From the NCBI GenBank assembly GCA_027186245.1, contig CP114482.1, forward strand, positions 25,687,209-25,751,208: a DNA stretch of 64,000 nucleotides, written 5' to 3'. Shown piece by piece: positions 1 to 10,440 of the stretch. Every line of letters begins with the position of its first letter. Position 1 is the first letter of the stretch. The notes under the pieces were generated by a model. That model was not told the origin of the DNA. It was given only the letters and a program-made list of their open reading frames with translations, and made no database searches. Made by a program: the position numbers and the translations under genes. The DNA is from Coriaria nepalensis. Lineage: Eukaryota > Streptophyta > Magnoliopsida > Cucurbitales > Coriariaceae.

Positions 1-413
1 AATTTAAGGCGAAAGAAATGCATTGTTCCCTATAATAGATCAACTCCAAGTTATGCACGAAAGTCATGTTTAAAGGCCGAATTTCGTTCGAGCTGATTTA
101 GAATGATTTACTGACTAAAAGAGACGCAAAAATATGACTTGAACGCTAAAAAATGCATAGTTGCCATCAATAGATCAATTGCAAGTTATGCACGAAAGTC
201 GCGTTTTAAATGCAAAAAGAGAATTGGTTCGAAGTGCCCTCAAACAATTTAATGATTGAGAAGACTGAGTGATATGCTTTCTAATGCTAAAATAATGCAT
301 TGTTGTTTTCAATAGACTAATTACAAGTTATGTAAGAAAATAAAATTTGAAGGGCGAAAATAGATTTCGTTCGAACTAATTCAGAATGATTTACTGACTA
401 GAAGAGACTTAGT
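1..413. repeat. Partial trimer at the left edge
   Basis: The window opens six bases into an A monomer and runs through complete B and C monomers to the next unit start at 414. The A monomer is of the type with ttccctataatag in place of ttgccttcaatag, which recurs at many places up to about 16.4 kb. The array clearly continues to the left of the window. Confidence 0.95.
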
Positions 414-554
414 GACATGAATTTAAGGCGAAAGAAATGCATTGTTGCCTTCAATAGATCAACTGCAAGTTACGCACGAAAGTCATGTTTAAAGTCCGAA
501 TTTCGTTCGAAGTGATTTAGAATGATTTACTGACTAAAAGAGACGCAAAAATAT
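414..554. repeat. Monomer A, reference copy (141 bp)
   Basis: This is the first complete A monomer. It starts gacatgaatttaaggc and ends at gcaaaaatat just before the B start. Diagnostic parts are ttacgcacg, where B and C have ttatg, then agtcatgtttaaag and cgttcgaagtgatttagaa. Over the array the A class varies at its 5' end: gacatgaattt is common up to about 20.5 kb, gacatgacttt dominates later, and gacatgacttc is frequent after 58.7 kb. A major variant with catacgaagtg in the second half is abundant between about 29 and 49 kb. The second half of A is more like C than like B. Confidence 0.95.
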
Positions 555-572
555 GACTTGAACGCTAAAAAA
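547..572. other. Helically phased A-tracts at the A/B junction (example)
   Basis: An A5 tract in gcaaaaatatg begins at 547 and an A6 tract in gctaaaaaatg begins at 567. The 20-bp spacing is close to two helical turns. The pair recurs at most A/B junctions in the window, although the second tract is sometimes A5-A7. Phased A-tracts are known to bend DNA, so a regular bend every 419 bp is a reasonable inference. No measurement is possible here. Confidence 0.55.
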
Positions 573-694
573 TGAATAGTTTCCATCAATAGATCAATTG
601 CAAGTTATGCACGAAAGTCGCGTTTTAAATGCAAAAAGAGAATTGGTTCGAAGTGCCTTCAAACAATTTAACGATTGAAAAGACTGAGTCATAT
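555..694. repeat. Monomer B, reference copy (140 bp)
   Basis: B starts gacttgaacgctaaaaaatg and ends catat or gatat before the C start. It is set apart by agtcgcgttttaaatgc, by gagaattggttcgaagtgcc, and by caaacaatttaa(t/c)gattga, which have no close counterpart in A or C. A major variant with ggtcctaagtgcc is common between 30 and 49 kb, and one with ggtttgcagcgcc occurs after 58.5 kb. This copy has one private change, tttcc for ttgcc near 581. Confidence 0.95.
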
Positions 695-832
695 GCTTTC
701 TAATGCTAAAATAATGCATTGTTGTCTTCAATAGATTAATTGCAAGTTATGTAAGAAAATAATGTTTGAAAGGCGAAAATAGAAATCGGTCGAATTAATT
801 TAGAATGATTTAATCACTAAAAGAGACTCAAT
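695..832. repeat. Monomer C, reference copy (138 bp)
   Basis: C starts gctttctaatgctaaaataa or, more often, gctttttaatgctaaaat, and ends at agagactca(a/g)t just before the next A. It is the most AT-rich monomer, about 27% GC in this copy against about 35% for A and B. Most copies after about 16 kb carry agaattcgttcgaatt; this early copy has agaaatcggtcgaatt instead, and other early copies have agatttcgttcgaac. Loss of one T in the opening T run makes the 418-bp unit that dominates 29882-44931. Confidence 0.95.
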
Positions 833-1499
833 TACATGACTTTAAGGCTAAACAAATGCATTGTTGCCTTCAATAGATCAACTGCAAGTTACGCACGAAA
901 GTCATGTTTAAAGTCCGAATTTCGTTCGAAGTGATTTAGAATGATTTACTGACTAAAAGAGACGCAAAAATATGACTTGAACGCTAAAAAATGAATAGTT
1001 GCCATCAATAGATCAATTGCAAGTTATGCGCGAAAGTCGCGTTTTAAATGCAAAAAGAGAATTGGTTCGACGTGCCTTCAAACAATTTAATGATTGAGAA
1101 GACGGAGTGATGTGCTTTCTAATGCTAAAATAATGCATTGTTGTCTTCAATAGACTAATTACAAGTTACGTAAGAAAATAAAATTTGAAGGGCGAAAATA
1201 GATTTCGTTCGGACTAATTTAGAATGATTTACTGACTAGAAGAGACTCAGTGACATGAATTTAAGGCGAAAGAAATGCATTGTTGCCTTCAATAGATCAA
1301 CTGCAAGTTACGCACAAAAGTCATGTTTAAAGTCCGAATTTCGTTCGAAGTGATTTAGAATGATTTACTGACTAAAAGAGACGCAAAAATATGACTTGAA
1401 CGGTAAAAAATGAATAGTTGCCATCAATAGATCAATTGCAAGTTATGCACGAAAGTCGCGTTTTAAATGCAAAAAGAGAATTGCTTCGAAGTGCCTTCA

Positions 1500-2510
1500 A
1501 ACAATTTAATGATTGAGAAGACTGAGTGATGTGCTTTCTAATGCTAAAATAATGCATTGTTGTCTTCAATAGATTAGTTACAAGTTATGTAAGAAAATAA
1601 TATTTGAAGGGCGAAAATAGAATTCGTTCGAACTAATTTAGAATGATTTAGTGACTAGAAGAGACTCAGTGACATGAATTTAAGGCGAAAGAAATGCATT
1701 GTTCCCTATAATAGATCAACTCCAAGTTATGCACGAAAGTCATGTTTAAAGGCCGAATTTCGTTCGTAGTGATTTAGAATGATTTACTGACTAAAAGAGA
1801 CGCAAAAATATGACTTGAACGCTAAAAAAGGCATAGTTGCCATCAATAGATCAATTGCAAGTTATGCACGAAAGTCGCGTTTTAAATGCAAAAAGAGAAT
1901 TGGTTCGAAGTGCCCTCAAACAATTTAATGATTGATAAGACTAAGTGATATGCTTTTTAATGGTAAAATAATGCATTGTTGTCTTCAATAGATTAGTTAC
2001 AAGTTATGTAAGAAAATAATATTTGAAGGGCAAAAATAGAATTCGTTCGAATTAATTTAGAATGAATTAAAGACTAAAAGAGACTCACTGACATGGCTTT
2101 AAGGCTAAACAAATGCATTGTTGCCTTCAATAGATCAACTGCAAGTTACGCACGAAAGTCATGTTCAAAGGCCGAATTTTGTTCGAAGTGATTTAGAATG
2201 ATTTACTGACTAAAAGAGACGCAAAAATATGACTTGAACGTTAAAAAATGCATAGTTGCGATCAATAGATCAATTGCAAGTTATGCACGAAAGTCGCGTT
2301 TTAAATTCAAAAAGAGAATTGGTTCGAAGTGCCTTCAAACAATTTAATGATTGAGAAGACTGAGTGATATGCTTTCTAATGCTAAAATAATGCATTGTTG
2401 TCTTCAATTGACTAATTACAAGTTATGTAAGAAAATAATATTTGAAGGGCGAAAATAGAATTCGTTCGAACTAATTTACAACGATTTAGTGACTAGAAGA
2501 GACTCAGTGA
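1500..2510. repeat. Left copy of a segment repeated 13,408 bp away
   Basis: This segment matches about 14,900-15,920 at a spacing of exactly 32 x 419 bp. Shared rare variants are cgttcgtagt at 1761 and 15169, and the cactgacatggctttaa unit start at 2090 and 15498. The variant caaaaataagac also keeps this spacing (T at 2647 and 16055). Beyond that the spacing grows to 33 units, for example acaacg at 2478 against 16305 and agtcccattt at 2711 against 16538, so one trimer was gained or lost between the copies. The pair brackets the 5/6-trimer HOR. Confidence 0.85.
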
Positions 2511-2819
2511 CATGAATTTAAGGCGAAAGAAATGCGTTGTTCCCTATAATAGATCAACTCCAAGTTATGCACGAAAGTCATGTTTAAAGTCCGAATTTCG
2601 TTCGAAGTGATTTAGAATGATTTGCTGACTAAAAGAGGCGCAAAAATAAGACTTGAACATTAAAAAATGCGTAGTTGCGATCAATAGATCAATTGCAAGT
2701 TATGCACGAAAGTCCCATTTTAAATTCAAAAAGAGAATTGGTTCGAAGTGCCTTCAAACAATTTAATGATTGAAAAAACTGAGTGATATGCTTTTTAATG
2801 CTAAAAAAATGCATTGTTG

Positions 2820-5800
2820 TCTTCAATAGATTAGTTACAAGTTATGTAAGAAAATAATACTTGAAGGGCGAAAATAGAATTCGTTCGAACTAATTTAGAA
2901 TGATTTAGTGACTAGAAGAGACTCAGTGACATGAATTTAAGGTGAAAGAAATGCATTGTTCCCTATAATAGATAAACTGCAAGTTACGCACGAAAGTCAT
3001 GTTTAAAGTCTGAATTTCGTTCGAAGTGATTTAGAATGATTTTCTGACTAAAAGAGACGCAAAAATATGACTTGAACGCTAAAAAAGGCATAGTTGCCAT
3101 CAACAGATCAATTGCAAGTTATGCACGAAAGTCGCGTTTTAAATGCAAAAAGAGAATTGGTTCGAAGTGCCTTCAAACAATTTAACGATTGAAAAGACTG
3201 AGTCATATGCTTTTTAATGCTAAAATAATCTATTGTTGTCTTCAATAGATTAATTACAAGTTATGTAATAAAATAATATTTGAAGGGCGAAAATAGAATT
3301 CGTTCGAACTAATTTAGAATGATTTAGTGACTAGAAGAGACTCAGTGACATGAATTTAAGGTGAAAGAAATGCATTGTTCCCTATAATAGATCAACTCCA
3401 AGTTATGCACGAAAGTCATATTTGAAGGCCGAATTTCGCTCGAAGTGATTTAGAATGATTTACTGACTAAAAGAGACGCAAAAATATGACTTGAACGTTA
3501 AAAAATGCATAGTTGCCATCAATAGATCAATTGCAAGTTATGCACGAAAGTCGCGGTTTAAATGCAAAAAGAGAATTGGTTCGAAGTGCCTTCAAACAAT
3601 TTAATGATTGAAAAGACTAACTGATATGCTTTTTAATGCTAAAATAATGCATTTTCGTCTTCAATAGATTAGTTACAAGTTATGTAAGAAAATAATATTT
3701 GAAGGGCAAAATTGGAATTCGTTCGAATTAATTTAGAATGAATTAAATACTAAAAGAGACTCATTGACATGGCTTTAAGGCTAAACAAATGCATTGTTGC
3801 CTTCAATAGATCAACTGCAAGTTACGCACGAAAGTCATGTTTAAAGGCCGAATTTCGTTCGAAGTGATTTAGAATGATTTACTGACTAAAAGAGACGCAA
3901 AAATATGACTTGAACGCTAAAAAAGGCATAGTTGCCATCAATAGATCAATTGCAAGTTATGCACGAAAGTCGCGTTTTAAATGCAAAAAGAGAATTGGTT
4001 CGAAGTGCCTTCAAACAATTTAACGATTGAAAAGACTGAGTCATATGCTTTTTAATGCTAAAATAATGCATTGTTGTCTTCAATAGATTAATTACAAGTT
4101 ATGTAAGAAAATAATATTTGAAGGGCAAAAATAGAATTCGTTCGAATTAATTTAGAATGAATTAAAGACTAAAAGAGACTCACTGACATGGCTTTAAGGC
4201 TAAACAAATGCATTGTTGCCTTCAATAGATCAACTGCAAGTTACGCACGAAAGTCATGTTCAAAGGCCGAATTTTGTTCGAAGTGATTTAGAATGATTTA
4301 CTGACTAAAAGAGACGCAAAAATATGACTTGAACGTTAAAAAATGCATAGTTGCGATCAATAGATCAATTGCAAGTTATGCACGAAAGTCGCGTTTTAAA
4401 TTCAAAAAGAGAATTGGTTCGAAGTGCCTTCAAAAAATTTAATGATTGAGAAGACTGAGTGATATGCTTTCTAATGCTAAAATAATGCATTGTTGTCTTC
4501 CATAGACTAATTACAAGTTATGTAAGAAAATAAAATTTGAAGGGCGAAAATAGATTTCGTTCGAACTAATTTAGAATGATTTAATGACTAGAAGAGACTC
4601 AGTGACATGAATTTAAGGCGAAACAAAGGCATTGTTCCCTATAATAGATAAACTGCAAGTTACGTACGAAAGTCTTGTTTAAAGTCCGAATTTCGTTCGA
4701 AGTGATTTAGAATGATTTTCTGACTAAAAGAGGCGCAAAAATATGACTTGAACATTAAAATATGCATAGTTGCGATCAATAGATCAATTGCAAGTTATGC
4801 ACGAAAGTCGCGTTTTAAATTCATAAAGAGAATTGGTTCGAAGTGCCTTCAAACAATTTAATGATTGAGAAGACTGGGTCATATGCTTTTTAATGCTAAA
4901 ATAATCCATTGTTGTCTTCAATAGATTAATTACAAGTTATGTAAGAAAATAATATTTGAAGGGCGAAAATAGAATTCGTTCGAACTAATTTAGAATGATT
5001 TAGTGACTAGAAGAGACTCAGTGACATGAATTTAAGGTGAAAGAAATGCATTGTTCCCTATAATAGATAAACTGCAAGTTACGCACGAAAGTCATGTTTA
5101 AAGTCTGAATTTCGTTCGAAGTGATTTAGAATGATTTGCTGACTAAAAGAGACGCAAAAATATGACTTGAATGCTAAAAAAGGCATAGTTGCCATCAACA
5201 GATCAATTGCAAGTTATGCACGAAAGTCGCGTTTTAAATGCAAAAAGAGAATTGGTTCGAAGTGCCTTCAAACAATTTAACGATTGAAAAGACTGAGTCA
5301 TATGCTTTTTAATGCTAAAATAATCCATTGTTGTCTTCAATAGATTAATTACAAGTTATGTAATAAAATAATATTTGAAGGGCGAAAATAGAATTCGTTC
5401 GAACTAATTTAGAATGATTTAGTGACTAGAAGAGACTCAGTGACATGAATTTAAGGTGAAAGAAATGCATTGTTCCCTATAATAGATCAACTCCAAGTTA
5501 TGCACGAAAGTCATGTTTGAAGGCCGAATTTCGTTCGAAGTGATTTAGAATGATTTACTGACTAAAAGAGACGCAAAAATATGACTTGAACGTTAAAAAA
5601 TGCATAGTTGCCATCAATAGATCAATGGCAAGTTATGCACGAAAGTCGCGTTTTAAATGCAAAAAGAGAATTGGTTCGAAGTGCCTTCAAACAATTTAAT
5701 GATTGAAAAGACTAAGTGTTATGCTTTTTAATGCTAAAATAATGCATTGTCGTCTTCAATAGATTAGTTACAAGTTATGTAAGAAAATAATATTTGAAGG

Positions 5801-8800
5801 GCAAAATTGGAATTCGTTCGAATTAATTTAGAATGAATTAAATACTAAAAGAGACTCATTGACATGGCTTTAAGGCTAAACAAATGCATTGTTGCCTTCA
5901 ATAGATCAACTGCAAGTTACGCACGAAAGTCATGTTTAAAGGCCGAATTTCGTTCGAAGTGATTTAGAATGATTTACTGACTAAAAGAGACGCAAAAATA
6001 TGACTTGAACGCTAAAAAAGGCATAGTTGCCATCAATAGATCAATTGCAAGTTATGAACGAAAGTCGCGTTTTAAATGCAAAAAGAGAATTGGTTCGAAG
6101 TGCCTTCAAACAATTTAACGATTGAAAAGACTGAGTCATATGCTTTTTAATGCTAAAATAATGCATTGTTGTCTTCAATAGATTAATTACAAGTTATGTA
6201 AGAAAATAATGTTTGAGGGGCAAAAATAAAATTCGTTCGGATTAATTTAGAATGAATTAAAGACTAAAAGAGACTCAATGACATGACTTTAAGGCTAAAC
6301 AAATGCATTGTTGCCTTCAATAGATCAACTGCAAGTTACGCACGAAAGTCATGTTCAAAGGCCGAATTTCGTTCGAAGTGATTTAGAATGATTTTCTGAC
6401 TAAAAGAGGCGCAAAAATATGACTTGAACATTAAAATATGCATAGTTGCGATCAATAGATCAATTGCAAGTTATGCACGAAAGTCGCGTTTTAAATTCAT
6501 AAAGAGAATTGGTTCGAAGTGCCTTCAAACAATTTAATGATTGAGAAGACTGGGTCATATGCTTTTTAATGCTAAAATAATCTATTGTTGTCTTCCATAG
6601 ACTAATTACAAGTTATCTAAGAAAATAAAATTTGAAGGGCGAAAATAGATTTCGTTCGAACTAATTTAGAATGATTTAATGACTAGAAGAGACTCAGTGA
6701 CATGAATTTAAGGCGAAACAAAGGCATTGTTCCCTATAATAGATAAACTGCAAGTTACGTACGAAAGTCTCGTTTAAAGTCCGAATTTCGTTCGAAGTGA
6801 TTTAGAATGATTTTCTGACTAAAAGAGGCGCAAAAATATGACTTGAACATTAAAAAATGCATAGTTGCGATCAATAGATCAATTGCAAGTTATGCACGAA
6901 AGTCGCGTTTTAAATTCATAAAGAGAATTGGTTCGAAGTGCCTTCAAACAATTTAATGATTGAGAAGACTGGGTCATATGCTTTTTAATGCTAAAATAAT
7001 CCATTGTTGTCTTCAATAGATTAATTACAAGTTATGTAAGAAAATAATATTTGAAGGGCGAAAATAGAATTTGTTCGAACTAATTTAGAATGATTTAGTG
7101 ACTAGAAGAGACTCAGTGACATGAATTTAAGGCGAAAGAAATGCATTGTTCCCTATAATAGATCAATTCCAAGTTATGCACGAAAGTCATGTTTAAAGGC
7201 CGAATTTCGTTCGAGTTGATTTAGAATGATTTAGTGACTAAAAGAGACGCAAAAATATGACTTGAACGCTAAAAAAGGCATAGTTGCCATCAATAGATCA
7301 ATTGCAAGTTATGCACGAAAGTCGCGTTTTAAATGCAAAAAGAGAATTGGTTCGAAGTGCCCTCAAACAATTTAATGATTGAGAAGACTGAGTGATGTAC
7401 TTTCTAATGCTAAAATAATGCATTGTTGTCTTCAATAGACTAATTACAAGTTATGTAAGAAAATAAAATTTGAAGGGCGAAAATAGATTTCGTTCGAACT
7501 AATTTAGAATGATTTACTGACTAGAAGAGACTCAGTGACATGAATTTAAGGCGAAAGAAATGCATTGTTGCCTTCAATAGATCAACTGCAAGTTACGCAC
7601 GAAAGTCATGTTTAAAGTCCGAATTTCGTTCGAAGTGATTTAGAATGATTTACTGACTAAAAGAGACGCAAAAATATGACTTGAACGCTAAAAAATGAAT
7701 AGTTGCCATCAATAGATCAATTGCAAGTTATGCACGAAAGTCGCGTTTTAAATGCAAAAAGAGAATTGGTTCGAAGTGCCTTCAAACAATTTAACGATTG
7801 AAAAGACTGAGTCATATGCTTTCTAATGCTAAAATAATGCATTGTTGTCTTCAATAGATTAATTGCAAGTTATGTAACAAAATAATGTTTGAAAGGCGAA
7901 AATAGAAATCGGTCGAATTAATTTAGAATGATTTAATCACTAAAAGAGACTCAATTACATGACTTTAAGGCTAAACAAATGCATTGTTGCCTTCAATAGA
8001 TCAACTGCAAGTTACGCACGAAAGTCATGTTTAAAGTCCGAATTTCGTTCGAAGTGATTTAGAATGATTTACTGACTAAAAGAGACGCAAAAATATGACT
8101 TGAACGCTAAAAAATGAATAGTTGCCATCAATAGATCAATTGCAAGTTATGCGCGAAAGTCGCGTTTTAAATGCAAAAAGAGAATTGGTTCGAAGTGCCT
8201 TCAAACAATTTAACGATTGAAAAGACTGAGTCATATGCTTTTTAATGCTAAAATAATGCATTGTTGTCTTCAATAGATTAATTACAAGTTATGTAAGAAA
8301 ATAATATTTGAAGGGCGAAAATAGAATTCGTTCGAACTAATTTAGAATGAATTAAAGACTAAAAGAGACTCAATGACATGACTTTAAGGCTAAACAAATG
8401 CATTGTTGCCTTCAATAGATCAACTGCAAGTTACGCACGAAAGTCATGTTCAAAGGCCGAATTTCGTTCGAAGTGATTTAGAATGATTTTCTGACTAAAA
8501 GAGGCGCAAAAATATGACTTGAACATTAAAATATGCATAGTTGCGATCAATAGATCAATTGCAAGTTATGCACGAAAGTCGCGTTTTAAATTCATAAAGA
8601 GAATTGGTTCGAAGTGCCTTCAAACAATTTAATGATTGAGAAGACTGGGTCATATGCTTTTTAATGCTAAAATAATCTATTGTTGTCTTCCATAGACTAA
8701 TTACAAGTTATCTAAGAAAATAAAATTTGAAGGGCGAAAATAGATTTCGTTCGAACTAATTTAGAATGATTTAATGACTAGAAGAGACTCAGTGACATGA

Positions 8801-10440
8801 ATTTAAGGCGAAACAAAGGCATTGTTCCCTATAATAGATAAACTGCAAGTTACGTACGAAAGTCTTGTTTAAAGTCCGAATTTCGTTCGAAGTGATTTAG
8901 AATGATTTTCTGACTAAAAGAGGCGCAAAAATATGACTTGAACATTAAAAAATGCATAGTTGCGATCAATAGATCAATTGCAAGTTATGCACGAAAGTCG
9001 CGTTTTAAATTCATAAAGAGAATTGGTTCGAAGTGCCTTCAAACAATTTAATGATTGAGAAGACTGGGTCATATGCTTTTTAATGCTAAAATAATCCATT
9101 GTTGTCTTCAATAGATTAATTACAAGTTATGTAAGAAAATAATATTTGAAGGGCGAAAATAGAATTTGTTCGAACTAATTTAGAATGATTTAGTGACTAG
9201 AAGAGACTCAGTGACATGAATTTAAGGCGAAAGAAATGCATTGTTCCCTATAATAGATCAACTCCAAGTTATGCACGAAAGTCATGTTTAAAGGCCGAAT
9301 TTCGTTCGAGTTGATTTAGAATGATTTAGTGACTAAAAGAGACGCAAAAATATGACTTGAACGCTAAAAAAGGCATAGTTGCCATCAATAGATCAATTGC
9401 AAGTTATGCACGAAAGTCGCGTTTTAAATGCAAAAAGAGAATTGGTTCGAAGTGCCCTCAAACAATTTAATGATTGAGAAGACTGAGTGATGTACTTTCT
9501 AATGCTAAAATAATGCATTGTTGTCTTCAATAGACTAATTACAAGTTATGTAAGAAAATAAAATTTGAAGGGCGAAAATAGATTTCGTTCGAACTAATTT
9601 AGAATGATTTACTGACTAGAAGAGACTCAGTGACATGAATTTAAGGCGAAAGAAATGCATTGTTGCCTTCAATAGATCAACTGCAAGTTACGCACGAAAG
9701 TCATGTTTAAAGTCCGAATTTCGTTCGAAGTGATTTAGAATGATTTACTGACTAAAAGAGACGCAAAAATATGACTTGAACGCTAAAAAATGAATAGTTG
9801 CCATCAATAGATCAATTGCAAGTTATGCACGAAAGTCGCGTTTTAAATGCAAAAAGAGAATTGGTTCGAAGTGCCTTCAAACAATTTAACGATTGAAAAG
9901 ACTGAGTCATATGCTTTCTAATGCTAAAATAATGCATTGTTGTCTTCAATAGATTAATTGCAAGTTATGTAACAAAATAATGTTTGAAAGGCGAAAATAG
10001 AAATCGGTCGAATTAATTTAGAATGATTTAATCACTAAAAGAGACTCAATTACATGACTTTAAGGCTAAACAAATGCATTGTTGCCTTCAATAGATCAAC
10101 TGCAAGTTACGCACGAAAGTCATGTTTAAAGTCCGAATTTCGTTCGAAGTGATTTAGAATGATTTACTGACTAAAAGAGACGCAAAAATATGACTTGAAC
10201 GCTAAAAAATGAATAGTTGCCATCAATAGATCAATTGCAAGTTATGCGCGAAAGTCGCGTTTTAAATGCAAAAAGAGAATTGGTTCGAAGTGCCTTCAAA
10301 CAATTTAACGATTGAAAAGACTGAGTCATATGCTTTTTAATGCTAAAATAATGCATTGTTGTCTTCAATAGATTAATTACAAGTTATGTAAGAAAATAAT
10401 ATTTGAAGGGCGAAAATAGAATTCGTTCGAACTAATTTAG
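2820..10440. repeat. Five-trimer higher-order repeat, 2095-bp period
   Basis: Rare variants recur exactly 2095 bp (5 x 419) apart. The A variant ggtgaaagaaatg with gataaactgc and agtctgaattt is at 2941 and 5036. The C variant gcaaaattgg is at 3706 and 5801. The A variant aaacaaaggc is at 4621, 6716 and 8811, with a close relative at 10906. The A variant tcgagttgat is at 7211, 9306 and 11401. The C variant taatcac is at 7934, 10029 and 12124. The copies at about 6.25-8.35 and 8.35-10.44 kb are nearly identical; I saw only a few differences, such as agtctcg against agtcttg at 6776/8871. The left copies are more diverged. This is a 15-monomer HOR. Confidence 0.9.

Larger units (their letters stand above)
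444..751. repeat. 31-bp box shared by monomers A, B and C (444-474, 579-609, 721-751)
   Basis: Each monomer holds a block of about 31 bp running from gttg(c/t)c to caagtta(t/c)g, with the invariant-looking core tcaatagat. Comparing the usual A, B and C forms, each of the pairs A-B and B-C differs at about three of 31 positions, while the sequence after the block is much more diverged between monomers. The shared block lies 24-30 bp into each monomer. It is either the best-conserved relic of the ancestral monomer or a constrained protein-binding site. The first is certain as description and the second is inference. Confidence 0.8.

Noticed and set aside
340..352. aataaa in gaaaataaaatttg as a polyadenylation signal
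   Set aside because: It is a frequent C-monomer variant in AT-rich sequence with no upstream coding region. Chance occurrence is expected.
1692..1720. tataat in ttccctataatag as a bacterial -10 or TATA-type promoter
   Set aside because: It is a common variant of the shared monomer box (ccttcaatag to cctataatag), repeated across many units with no gene downstream. No transcription signal can be supported.
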